Positions 22,986 through 34,452 of a DNA stretch of 64,000 nucleotides are shown here, piece after piece. The stretch's first letter is position 1. Every line of letters starts with the position of its first letter. The DNA lies in contig NW_020312067.1 of NCBI RefSeq assembly GCF_002999335.1, positions 1-64,000 on the forward strand, given 5' to 3'. The translations under genes and the position numbers were made by a program. This DNA is from Cyclospora cayetanensis. Taxonomy: Eukaryota > Apicomplexa > Conoidasida > Eucoccidiorida > Eimeriidae. The notes beneath the pieces were generated by a model, which searched no databases, was not told where the DNA came from, and saw nothing but the letters and a program-made list of their open reading frames with translations.

Positions 22986-23680
22986 GGTTGGCCGGTGCAC
23001 CTTCTCACGTAATCCGCTAGATAAATCACCGAAAACTTTGTTTTACAAAACTCGTTGTGCGTTTGTCTACGTTGTGGCTTTTAAGAACCAAACCTGATTT
23101 CTTGATGTTTCGATCTATTGATAGATGCCCGCACTTTACCGTTTTGGATTCTCCCAAAACTTGCGGTTGAGCTGATCTCGGCACGAAGGAATGAGTCAGG
23201 GCTTGTATTAAGGCCTGTTCTGTAGTAGTCCTGACAGGCAAACGATTTCATTTATAGGAATAGGGCTCCGATTGAAGCCATTCTAAGCTATCTTAAGGAT
23301 CACTCTCGCTCCTCTTTAAATAAAAAAACACAAGGAGGCACATCTCCAGCCAGCTGATAGGATCTCCAAGTACTTGCCCATTCTAAGAGCCGTCACTTCT
23401 CTAGTATGCATAATCCTATAGAAGCATCCATAATTATTTTATCGGCTAAAGACGTAGGCCCTTCTACCTGCCCTAATGCTGCTGCGTGCACATCGCAAAG
23501 GCAGGCAGGACTCTGCTGTCCCAACATGCGTTGCTCCACTGTATGCTTCCAGAGGTAAGCTTTTCCTCTTCTTGGTGCCAGAAAAAATGAGATCACTGAG
23601 ATAACAAAGGCTTGATCGAAGCCTGAGAACTACTGCAGGGAACCTGACACCCCCTTGCATCCACAGCCAGTACATGAAGA

Positions 23681-25145
23681 GGGGAATACTGCGTCAAACC
23701 CTGCAGTGCCACTTACCGTGTTGCTCTACACAAGTTCTCCTAAAAGGACCTAGCTGCAAACCGAATACAACCTTAATAGAATGTTTTTGCGTGTCATCAG
23801 TAGCACTCCCTCCTTGCGCTGCTCGCCCCTCCGGGTTCCTAACATGGGGGAGGAGGGACAGCTAGGGTGCGAATAGCTTCTCCCTGCAAACACTCCAAGC
23901 ATTCACAGTTGGTTGCACATGGCACGTACCGCTCACCTGTGCGTCTGCGTGTGTGGAGCTAACAGCATTCTGCGGTTGGAAATGTAGACTAATAGGTAAG
24001 CCAGTTCGTCCATTCTTTCCTAGTCCTAAGCAAATTATATTGCGCGTTCTAAGGAGTCTTCAACTGTAGCTTTGCACTCCGCAGGCTCCCTTCCGGGCTG
24101 CCGTCTCGGCTGCATTGTTGATGGCAAAACCTCTCGTGGGGCCCCTCTCAAGCTTAACGGGAGCGCCAGTTGGTCGCAGGCAGTGGATTGGCAAGCGCAA
24201 CTTAGAGAAGGCGTCATCCATAGTGGCAGCAGCACCATATCGCGTATCCAGGATCTGTGTTCTCGCATCCGTGTGGAAGTGTAGCTGCTTCTCGTGCTAC
24301 AAAAATGCAATTTGCAGCAGTGCCAGCTCCGACTTAGGAATTCGTCTTTTATATACGCACATACATATACATATTTGTGCATGAATGCATATCTGCTCGC
24401 ACCAAAAGGGGACCTATACAAAAAGGGGCCCCCTCCTTGCTCCGCTCAGCTACATCTCTGCCCAGCAGCAGCAGCTGTTGCTGCTGGCCAGTAGCGGCGG
24501 CGTACCATGAGTGAAAAAGCCCCATATGCCGCTTGCGAAAGGGCTTGCAACCTTTTGGTTCATGTGCGTATTTTATTTAATTCTTCCGAATAACACGAGA
24601 CGAAGAGGACCTCTACTTGCAGACGTGACTTTGCTACTGCAACCCCGTGCAGAGCAGAGGTACGTGCAGCTCCCGTCTTCTCCGTTTGGCCCTTGCAAAC
24701 CTAGCAGAGGCAGTTCATTCGCCCCACTTTGCCTTCTGCTGCCTTTAAAAGGGTCGGAGTACCCTGGTGGGTGCCCCCTTGCGCAGTCGTGGTAGATAGG
24801 GTAGCCTGCTGCAACATTGAGTAATGCTCTTCCTGTCGCGTCGCTCCTCGAAGGGGGCTCGCTCCTTCGGAGTTGTGTGCCATGAGGCTCTTGCGTAGTA
24901 GACTTTTCCTAGCGACAACTTGCCCCCGACTCCCCCTCTCTCTCATTCAGTTCCCTACCTGCCATTTCTGCAAATGGAAAGGAGGACCCCCTAGAAGCCT
25001 CCAGCACTTTGCTACTCTGATAGAGGGGCCTTAGTGATTATCGGGAGAGGAGAGGCCGAGGTTGCTTCCGCTCCAGCTTTAGACTGCATCGCGTCTCTTC
25101 CTGCCGCAAGCGTTCTTAGTTGCCACAGACTGCTGGTGGACCTGC
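23681..25145. other. Boundary between the gene-poor block and the DLST gene
   Basis: Positions 23.7-24.4 kb look like the preceding gene-poor DNA. From about 24.4 kb GGGGCCCC words and AGC triplets return, marking the edge of the repeat-rich block. I could not support a protein-coding gene. The interval just before 25146 presumably contains the DLST promoter and 5' untranslated region. Confidence 0.5.
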
Positions 25146-25473
25146 ATGCGAATTCATCTTGGTGTTTCCTTGCGCTGCAGCACAGACCATGAGTGTCTGC
25201 CTTCAAAAACGGGTGCGCCACATGCAGCTGCTGCTAAGGCTGCGCATGCCGATGCAGCCGCTGCTGCAAGTGCTGCGCTGCGCTGCGCTTCGGAACTGCC
25301 TGCATGCCTGCCTGTGTATATATATATATATATATGTGTGTGTGTATGTGTGTGTGTGTATGTGTGTGTATTTGGGTGCAGTTGCTTGCGGGGTTTGCCT
25401 CTCGGGGCACCTGCGTAGTTTCAGGATTTGGAAGGCCCCCCCAAGTTGTGGCCGTTTGGCCTAAGGAGGCCGT

Positions 25474-25518
<45 letters not shown>

Positions 25519-28500
25519 CGCACTGCTGTTTTCCTGGCGCCAGACGCAGGCGGTGCAGCAGCAGCTTCCTGCTGCTGCTGCACGGCCTGCGGTGTATCTG
25601 CATGGTTTTTTGTCCACGAAGCGGCTCTTTCATGGTAAGAGTGCTTGCTCCGTCTGTCGGTTTGTTTTTGACTCGAAGTCGTAGATAGAGGCGTATTGCT
25701 TCGGGGTGTTGAGGCTCTTCGGCGTGGATTTCGTGCGTCTCTGTGTGCAGCTGCTGCCGCTGGCACTTACAAAGTAGTGGAGTGCCCGTTAATGGGGGAT
25801 TCGATCACCGAAGGAACTTTGCAGGAATGGAAGTACAGTAAGGCTTCGTATTGCGCAGGCGCCTTTCGCCTCCTCTTTCAGGAGGGGAGAGAGAGAGAGA
25901 GACCCTTTGCAAATTTTTACGGCCGAAGGCAGGGTGCTCGAAGCGTTTAAGCTGCTTGTACGGCGTTGGCGTGTGTCAATGTCGACCTGGCTTGTTGTGT
26001 GCAAGCAGCGGCTCTTCCACTTTCTGGCTCTCACAGCTGCGTCTCGGCGCGTGTCAATCGCCCACTTGCGCTGCAGATGTGGGCTCCTACGTACCGGAGG
26101 GTGCACTGCTTGCAGTTGTGGAAACGGACAAGGTAGCCGTCGAAATCAATGCAGCGGCTGCTGGGAAGCTTGCCGAAGTGCATGCGCAGCCAGGCGAGAC
26201 GGTTTTTGTGGGGAAGCCCCTATATGCAATCGATACGAGTAAGCAAAGTCTGCCCTTCTGGTTGCATCACCTCTACGGGGATGGAGCATCCCCGACCGAA
26301 GGCCTTTTTCCCTGTTTGTCTGTCTCAAATTCTAGCGCCTACTGGAGGGAGTGTGTTGTGCTGTGGGAAGTGCTGTCGGCGCTGGATGGCAGACACTTGG
26401 GCTGGGGAGAGGGGGAGGGGTAAAGAGAGAGAGATAGAAGCCTTGCAGGGAAGACGGCAGAGGCAAGCCCTCTCTTTTTCTTTTGCTGCTGGGTGTCGCG
26501 CGCGCAAGGAGCACGCGCCATCCATGCAGATACAGACATATCCCTAGGCCTACTACCCAGATGCAGCTATATGCACCAATTGATGCGCGCAAGTGTCGAT
26601 GTGTGGATATTTGAGGTTTCATATTCAAGAGACATGAATGTTGGGGAGGGGACAAAAATACTGCCCAATATATTTAGGGCCCGAGGGAGAGTGGAGCAAA
26701 TGGTCGGATGTATGGGGGCGTGCCTATATCAGCAACTGGGAAGGCGAATTAGAAAGAGAGCTTATTGTGTTTAGCAGGGGGGAGAACACGCACGCGTGTG
26801 TCTGGAGCGTATCTTTGGCTTGTGCATGTCGTGTGCTGTGACCTCCCATGTGCAGCCTCAGCGGCTCCTGCTGCTGATGAAAACGGCAAACCAAACTCCG
26901 ACGCACCGCCATCCGCTGCTTCCAGCACGCCTCCTGAGCCGCTAGCCGCTATGAAATCTTTCCCCGCAACGCCTCCTGCTGCTGCTTCTGCTGCACCTGC
27001 TGCTGCTTCCTACGGGCAGCCGTCTTCGACCCCTGCTGCTCGCGAGGGTGCCCCTGCACTAGACACCCCAGTGCCAGATTTGCAGCCTTTGCAGCAGGGA
27101 CTGAACAGGGTGGAAAGGCGAGTAAGAATTGCATGCTGCTGCCTTCACACATACACACAGTGCTCGGGAGTGTCTTCACTATGTGGCTGCGCCGCGTTCG
27201 CCTCTTTGGTGCGCTCTACGTCCTCCTGGCTCTTGATGTCGATATCCGTGGAGCAAGCACCACTCTCTGCCGTGCCGCCTTTATTCGCCCCCTCGCAGGC
27301 TCCCCCCCGCTAGTTTTGCTGCTGCTGTTGCTGCGTCTTTTTATTTACCTAAGCGCCTCTTTCCCTTCTTTCCCCTGCGCGGCGGCTCTACTACTACGCC
27401 TCGCGGGAACGCCCCTATTTGCCAGCGGCCTTTTCTAAATACAGCCCTAAGAGAGGCTTTCTCGAAGGCACTCCATTAAGGTGCTCGTTCTCAGGCTTCC
27501 GCTGTAGGTACCCATGTCACGACTGAGGCAGCGCGTTGCAGTCCGTCTGAAGGATGCACAAAACACGGCTGCCATGCTCACCACATTCAATGAGGCAAGC
27601 ACGCACTCCCCCACTGCTGCTGCTGCCGCAATTTGGCGGGTTCAACCTGCTTCAGTGCCCCCATGACGGCTTCAGCCTCTGTGACGGCTGCATGCGCGTG
27701 TGCGACAGTGCGACATGGGCGCCCTTATGGCGTTGCGCAATGAACTGAATGGAGAATTTCAAGAAAAACACGGAGTCAAGATGGGTAGGTTCTTCAAACG
27801 TCGCCGCTTGCACCGCTACGCTTTCGTGGCTGCGTCCTCTTCAACCCCGTGCCGGCTTCTTTACTTGGTGTCTCGAAAAACAGACCCTTCCCTTCATCTG
27901 TGACTCTACCCCAGCTCTTGGCAGTTTGCTTCCATGAGTTTCCTAGTTTGCTTCCATGAGTTTCCTAGTTTGCTTCCATGAGTTTCCTAGTTTGCTTCCG
28001 TGACTTTCTTGGCTTTGATATCGTGCTCCTCCTCCTTCTCCTCCCCCCGTCCTTTCTCCCGCCGTGTGCTACCTCGATAAATTTCCCTGCCGCAATGTGT
28101 CGAATCCACTTTCTGGTCGGTGCTGGCTCTCTGCACTGCCCTCCAGCCTCCGACAGCCCGCATGGGGTCCTCTATCAGGCGTGTTGGTCCTACCTTTTGT
28201 TCTGTGTGCCGTGCAGGCTTTGTTTCTGCCTTCATGCTGGCTTCAGCCCTTTCGCTCAAGAAATACCCTGCTGTGAACGCAGGTACAGCATGCAGCAGCC
28301 TTAGCTCTCTAGGACATGTGCCGCCTGCCGCGCAGGAAGCGCGGAAGCTCCTGTTTCTCGAATTGTGTGCTGCAGCGTCACGCAGTGCCTGAAGCAGCGC
28401 TTGAAAAGACGTCGCCGTGTGTGTGTATGCGTGTGTTCGGTATCGCTCTTGTGGGGTGCTGTGCACACCCAAATGCTGCCGCGCGGCCTATTGGCAGAGG

Positions 28501-29761
28501 CTGTCCTTTCGAAGACCAAGGATGCTTCTGCTCGAGGGCTGCTGTGCGGTGTGCGCTCCCGCAGTGATTCAGGGTAAAGACGTAATATACAAAGAATACG
28601 TAGACATCAGCGTTGCCGTCGCTGCACCTTCAGGTCTTCTTGTGCCTGTCGTGAGAGACTGCCAGGCTAAGGCCTGGCCGCAACTCGAACAGGTATTAGC
28701 ATCTCGAGAGTCTAATTAGAAGGTGGAGCTGGGAGCTCGAGACTACAGACCCCTCTCCTGCGTCGTCGCTCCTATGGAGAGGAGTGTGTGGCACTAGCGC
28801 ATCCGAATCTGAAATTCTGCTGCTTCGAGATGCGGCTGTGGGTGCGTGGCGGCCTTCAGGAGTTGGTGGTGCTCGCGAAGAAAGCAAGAAACAATCAGAT
28901 TGCTCTCGAAGATATGGCGGGTGGCACCTTCACCATCTCCAATGGTAACTAGGTGCCCTGTTCTTGTCTCACCATGTATGATTTCTTTTGTCTGGCACCG
29001 CCTGTGTCGCAGAGAGGCCGCCCCTTCGCGGAGGCACCAGTTCCGATGCGCAGGCATGCGCCTGCCCATGCGAATGCGATTTGGGGGCTATACGCGTACT
29101 GGCTGCAGGTGGAGTCTACGGAAGCATGATGGGCACTCCGATAATCAATCCCCCGCAGTCTGCCATACTTGGTACTTCTATGCGCGTGCTATTGTTGTTG
29201 CTGCTGGTGTCGTTGCTGCGCAGGGGGGGAGGGAAAAGAGGTGAAAGAACGGATTAAATTGAAGTGTGATCTTGGCTGGGGCAGTGATGGGAGCTGCCGC
29301 TGCTGCTGATGTGGTGCTTGTGCCAGCGGGTTGCTGCGTTTCTACGAACTCCCCACCGTAGCTGTTGCTGGATGTGCTGGGTTTCAGGCATGCACGGGGT
29401 GACACAGAGGCCAGTGGTTAGAGACAATCAAATTGTAATTCGTCCCATCATGTACGCGCGAGGCCTCTCTGAACGCAACCTCCCAACGCCCCTCGATCCC
29501 CCAGTGTCTTTCCTCTGTCTCCCTCCAATTCACTTGCCTGTGCCACCACCGCGTCTGCCTGTGCGGTGTCTGTACACTGCCCGCTGGCCTCCTCGCGGCT
29601 TTGGCACACGGACGTAGCACCCTTGCGCCGAGCGCGTTTGTTGCAGGTACTTAGCCCTAACGTACGATCACCGGCTTATCGATGGGCGTGAGGCGGTTCT
29701 CTTCCTCTGCAGCATCAGAGACTATATCCAGGACCCTAGGAGAATGCTGTTGGGCCTATAA
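25146..29761 (+). CDS. DLST: Dihydrolipoamide succinyltransferase (2-oxoglutarate dehydrogenase E2)
   Basis: E2 transfers succinyl groups from the swinging lipoyl arm to CoA in the mitochondrial TCA cycle. Exons: 25146?-25313, 25382-25634, 25751-25837, 26077-26238, 26856-27121, 27508-27594, 27709-27784, 28217-28282, 28565-28692, 28860-28944, 29109-29171, 29388-29451, 29647-29761. All joins from exon 2 onward are in phase. Exons 1-2 would encode a mitochondrial presequence with a 14-residue Gln run; the true start is uncertain (25146 or 25304). Exons 3-4 form the lipoyl domain ([12 protein letters not shown], then the lipoylated lysine in ETDKVAVEI). Exon 5 is an Ala/Pro linker, with no recognisable E1/E3-binding domain. 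Exons 6-13 are the catalytic domain ([19 protein letters not shown], ending with the active-site motif YDHRLIDG). The intron after 27594 uses a GC donor. The 3' end is well defined. Confidence 0.93.
25316..25378. repeat. (TA)n(TG)n microsatellite
   Basis: A short TA run followed by TG/TATG units, ending just before the pyrimidine-poor acceptor at 25380-25381 of DLST exon 2. It is probably intron 1, although one frame reads through it and could be translated if the start codon were at 25304. Confidence 0.75.
25475..25516 (+). repeat. (CAG)14 tract coding poly-Gln in the DLST presequence
   Basis: Fourteen uninterrupted CAG codons in exon 2 of DLST, in the region that should be removed as a mitochondrial targeting sequence. 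The pure repeat predicts length variation between strains. Confidence 0.8.
27924..28009. repeat. 22-bp tandem repeat, four copies
   Basis: Three identical 22-bp copies (gtttgcttccatgagtttcc plus ta) at 27924-27989, followed by a fourth partial, diverged copy. They lie inside the DLST intron between 27784 and 28217. Confidence 0.9.
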
Positions 29762-30692
29762 GCAGGGTGCCTTCCTGAATTTCAGAACAAGGCTCCTTAG
29801 CCTGTAAAGAGGGCGTTTTCTATAGTTAGTGCGGTATCCATTAGGAGAGGCTTGATGGGGCTTGCGTCTGACGTATCACGCTACTCGACTACTGGTGTAG
29901 GTTTTCCTGCTCGCGGGAAGGTACAGTGCGCAAGCACGTGCTGTTGAGGCGGCAGCGGGTAGGCCGCTTCATCAACGAGCTTGCCTGTAGCCATTCGGAC
30001 GTGGAGCTCCTCCTGAAGTACAGCCGCGGAGGCTGCTCTGACGCGTAGGCGTGAGGAACCTCTGCCCAGGGTTGCGCTGCTGGCGACTGCGAAGAGAGGT
30101 CACTCCTTTAGGGCAAGCCTCCCGGCGGGAGACTCAAGCCAATGCACTTGCAATGCTTTTCAAGAGGTTCATTGACTGAGGGACCCTCAGTTGCGCTGCC
30201 ATATAAATCCCGCCTTGGCCAAATGTGTACCTAGAGACTCTAGCGTCCATCGGGTGTCAAGCAACTCTGCTGCCCGTTAGGAAGCTCCTTAGCAGTGGCT
30301 ATGTTTCTTCTAGACGCAGGCGGCTCAACCGTCTATTTTTCATATAAAATGCCGTTTCAAGAGCTCTCGTGCTTTGCAAAGCTGGGGAACGAAGGCCTCC
30401 GAGTCAGACCTGCTGCGTCACTGTTACTCCAGTCCCCATCGATGTAGCAATTCCTGATTCTTAGCTACCCTTCTTGGGTGTAACGACACCCCGTTGGCCT
30501 TGGCAGTTGTATTAGTGGAAATCAGCAGCAGAGAACAGCTTTGCGCCCCTGTAGATGAGGGGCCCTGTTTGCCGGTTCTCCCTATCTGCAGCGGGGGAGC
30601 TACGTTTCATGCTTACACTTTCTAATACACGTTATACATACTTCACTAAGAATAGAAGAGTCGATATTTTAGTGTGCGCTAGTAAATCTTTT

Positions 30693-30790
30693 GTATAGCA
30701 GAGGACTAGCCGGATACAAGAACACAGAATGTTTCGTTCACAGCCGCTCCTTGCTGCGTGCAACTAGCTGTGAATGCTCCGAACGCTTAG
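30693..30790 (+). repeat. LTR-like fragment, inverted copy
   Basis: Its reverse complement contains agcattcacagctagttgc, and further on cttgtat with gtcctctg, words shared with the repeat at 58.7 kb that ends retroelement copy B. It is in opposite orientation to the copy at 31.1 kb, with only about 330 bp between them. Confidence 0.5.
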
Positions 30791-31114
30791 AGGGAACCAT
30801 AACACGTATTCTAGCAATCGCCTTCCCCTCTTGTTGGCTGAAGGGCTCTCACAGAGGAGGGAAAGGAGCTCTTAAAAAAACTTTAGTATATTTGTTACTT
30901 TCAATTGAGTCAAAAGCCAAACACCTCACATTATTACTTGTCCCAAACCCAATGCGTCACTGGTGATGAAGGCATCAAGTGTTGATCCAAAAGAGATCCC
31001 TCCCTTTTGTGCCCTCCCGCCGCCGCTATATATCTATATATATATTATGCTTACGGCATGTGGGGAGGGAGAGGGTGGCCTTACCAGGTTCTGTCGGCGT
31101 TGATTTATACCCTC

Positions 31115-31215
31115 TACGCACTCTGAGCACACACAGCTAGTTGCATATAGCGCCAAGCACCCACGCACATAACAGTGGGTCTTCTTGTACAGAGCTCGCT
31201 GTACACTACGATGAT
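31115..31215 (-). repeat. LTR-like fragment
   Basis: Contains acagctagttgcatatagc and, about 45 bp later, gtcttcttgtacagagctcg. It aligns over roughly 80 bp with the plus-strand sequence at 58.71-58.79 kb and more weakly with 53.64-53.72 kb, in the same orientation. It is likely a remnant of a solo LTR. Confidence 0.5.
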
Positions 31216-32765
31216 AGGATATGCAGGCAGTCAAACAAACTAGTCAATTTTTAACTAATTCCTGGTGTAATCTAATCAGTGGAGTAGAAAGTGTAAACGT
31301 GTGGCTTAGCCGCTACCGTTGTTCCGGCTGCGGCCTGCGGCTACGTAGTAGCTCTCCTGGCTTGTGAAGGTGGACTTGACACTGCTCCTCGGATATCTGG
31401 GGTGTGGAAGGATAAGTTACTGCCCGAGATACCTTTGGACAGTCACCCTTCTGAGCCTTTTGTTTTTTCGAACGCCTCACTAAAATCGACTATACGATTG
31501 GATGTTCGTACATCCTATATATGTATTTGAATGCTTCCTTCAAAATGCATGCCTTTACCGTATGCATTGGTATGGGTGTGTTTGATAGATTATTAGGAGT
31601 ACCCTGAGTATGCAGTTAGCTTGACTCCTCTGCCTGCCCCATGAGTCTGGGGACCTGTGGTCTTTTGTAGTTCTAGGAGGCAGAGCTCCTTTCTCTACTA
31701 AAACTCAGCCCTTTCCAACGATGGCTTTAATATTCTGGATGCAGCCTTCATGTGTAGCTCGAAAAGGTGTCACGTTGGGGCAGGCGCACTTCGCTTCGTG
31801 ACTTAGCAGGGCAGTGTGCATAGAGACCTGCGCGCCACCACAGCTGCGCTTTGGCTTGGGTATGTGGCTTAATAATGCAAAGTAGAGCTGCCTACCGATA
31901 CCTCCGAGGAGATGCAGGCAAATCTAGTTAGCTACTCCTGACAGCAGCTGGCCGAGGCCTGTGTGCAGCAGGGGTCGCACGCGTAAAGGGTAGGGTGTTT
32001 ACCGGGCTAGTAAGTAAGCGCGATGGGACCTGTGCCGTCCTTTCTCCAATGAGCAAGTGAGAAGAGATTTAACAGAAAGGGTAGAAGCCCCACCAGCTAC
32101 AAGGCAGATCCTAGTAGGTGACCTGGATGGTTTCCGTGGGTGGTCCTGCTTGGTACGCAAAGAAAGACGACTATGCATCTTCTTAATCGTGCTTTAAAAA
32201 TGCAATTGTGCCGGAGCTAAAGGATCCTTTTTTTCTTTAAGCAATGATGTTACCCATTTAGCTCGCCTAAGATTGGTCTGGTCTGGGCTGGCCCGGTCGT
32301 ACAAGGCACCAGCAACTGAAGGTAGCATACAAGGTTTTATTTCGTAAAAGCTGCCATAAGAAACATGATTTTTACATCCACACCAAATCAAGTAGAGGAG
32401 ACTAGAGCGCAGGAGAAGACAAGAAGCGGGTGGTCGTCCCTGGTGTATTTGCTGTTTGGAGGAACCCCTCCCGACCGTGCGAATACGCAATGAGCACACA
32501 CACCCCTCCGGCGTCCTATCTACCTACATAATGCTTCTTCTCTCACTTAATTGACATGGGAGAATTGTGTCGTCTTTTTTCTTTGGCCGCTGCTTAACGG
32601 TTTTTGATTTCTTGCTTCCTTCCCTCAGTATCACCGCAGGGTCACTTCCTTGGGGGTTAGGTATTTGCCACCTGCAGGTCGGTTAGTTCGCCTATTCGTT
32701 TCCTAAATTTTTCAGATTTTCCTATTATTTGAATTAATAGTAAAAGCTCATTAAAGGTCAGGACG

Positions 32766-34452
32766 ATGGAAGGAGCGACTGTGCGCCGGAGAGGCACTTT
32801 GGTGTCAGTTTGTTTGCTCCTGATGCTCGTCACTCCCTATGAGGTAGCAGCGAGGGGCGACGAAGATGTGATGGATGCAGCAGAGGATTGTCATTCTGGA
32901 TGGAATCTCATTAATGGGGAGTGCGTCAAGGAGATCAGTAGAAAACCCCTTAGCCCATGCCCCCATAAGGCTTCTTTTGAGGTGAGTGCTGTAGCTGCTG
33001 AGTCTGGCGTGTTCCCGTTGCATGAGTACGAACTCCTGTTCTTCATATAAAATGCACCATTTGTTGTTGCAATCGACGACTTTTAGGCGGTGGCCGCTTC
33101 GGTGCATCTGTCGGTGTGTTTATTTTCAGGATGGGGAGTGCGTACTAGAGCGTGCAATAAAGGCGAACTTGAGCTGCGGACCGGACCAGCAGCTGGTGGG
33201 CGACAAATGCGAATACGACGAGAAGACGGTGGCAATTTCTTCCTGTCCGAAAGGCTTCGTGTTCAACGGCGTGAGCTGCAGCAAGAGTCACGAGGTGGTG
33301 GGTGCCGTTTCTTGTCCTCCAGGCTACAAAGCGAATGAAAGCAGGGAAATTTGCATTCGTGAAACGAAGCAAAAGGCCTCTGCCCTTTGTCCACACGGCT
33401 CTCAGCCTGTCGGGCATGATAAGTGTCTGATGACCGACATGGTGGCCCTTTCCCGCAGCTGCAAGCTCGGATACAGTCTAACGGATAGCGGCTGCGTGAA
33501 GCTGGAGTTCTCACGGCCAGAATTGCTATGTGCTCCTGGATACAAGCTGGAGGGCGGGGTGTGCCGGTCTAGCCAGAAGGTGATCGCCAACGCGGTGTGT
33601 GCTCCGGGATACGAGTTCAATGGCAAGGACTGCATGAAGGTCTTCATAGTCGAGCCGACCCCCTCGTGTCATCATGGGTATCACCTCAGCGAGAACAAGT
33701 GCATCAAGGTTCTTGAGAAGGACGTGATCCTTCTGTGCCCCATAGGCTCCGAGCTCATCGAGGACAAGTGTGTCAACAAGGAACTGCAGAAAGCCAAGAC
33801 GGAATGCCCTGAGGGGACCTTAAGCACGACACACAAGGGGAAGAGCATCTGCGAAAGCCTATCCTCCAATCCTCCCTCGCTCTCCTGCAACGGCGACTCG
33901 CTGCTGGAAGGCGAGCGGTGCGTGAAACGCCTGACGGGGCACACGCACACTACTTGCCCCTTAGGCTACAAGATGTCGGGGGACGGTTGCATGCGGGAGG
34001 CTTACGTGACACCCGCGCAACTCTGTGCGGACGGCCAAGTTCAGAGAGATGGGCATTGCATAACCGTCGAAACAACTCCAGCAAAGCCACACTGCCCTGA
34101 CGGCGAGCCAACGCCTCAGGGTACATGCGTCAAGCTGTACGCTGCGGATCTCATCTACAACTGCCCTATGGGTTTCAAACTCCTGAACAACAGCTGCGTG
34201 CGAAAGACACACACGCATGCCGCTTCCACGTGCCCTCTAGACACAAAAATGCGGGGAAGCGACTGCATCGTTACGGAGAGAATTCCAGCAAACAACCAGT
34301 GCGACGACTCCCACCAGCCCGACGGCAAGGGTGGATGCGTGCAGTTCGAATACAAGGCCCCCAAGAGAAGCTGCCCTAAGACGCACAAGCTCTTCAACAC
34401 ATACTGTGTGCGAAAAGGGGGCTCCACGCTCTTCCGCGGAGGAGCCATCTAA
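32766..34452 (+). CDS. Oocyst wall protein (COWP/OWP-like, cysteine-rich)
   Basis: Two exons, 32766-32981 and 33130-34452, join in phase 0 through a GTGAGT donor and a pyrimidine-rich acceptor to give about 512 residues. A signal peptide (hydrophobic core VSVCLLLMLVTPYEV) precedes 20 consecutive units, each with two cysteines in the pattern CPxG(x)n NxxCV, spaced by about 10-14 residues. The mature part has 40 cysteines, an even number that suits full disulphide pairing. This is the repeat architecture of the oocyst wall proteins of Cryptosporidium, Toxoplasma and Eimeria, which are secreted from wall-forming bodies of the macrogamete and cross-linked into the inner oocyst wall. There is no transmembrane segment or GPI signal. 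It lacks the homopolymer runs seen in neighbouring genes. Which OWP paralogue it is cannot be decided by eye. Confidence 0.88.

Larger units (their letters stand above)
20880..23680 (-). mobile_element. Decayed Ty3/gypsy-type retroelement, copy A
   Basis: Reading the minus strand from right to left gives the usual gypsy order. A gag-like segment (about 23380-23300) resembles the one in copy B. Reverse transcriptase pieces follow at 22983-22860 and 22800-22720, then an RNase H piece at 22258-22097, the zinc-binding part of integrase near 21690-21620 and the start of the integrase C-terminal region near 21010-20900. Frames are broken repeatedly by stops and shifts, so no intact protein remains. 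The same segments recur in the same order in copy B at 53.6-58.8 kb. No clear terminal repeats were found for this copy, so the ends given are approximate. Confidence 0.75.
29762..32765. other. Gene-poor interval between DLST and the oocyst wall gene
   Basis: About 3 kb with few AGC triplets and no reading frame I can support. It holds two LTR-like fragments in inverted orientation (30693-30790 and 31115-31215). The last few hundred bases before 32766 are T-rich and presumably contain the oocyst wall gene promoter. Confidence 0.6.
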
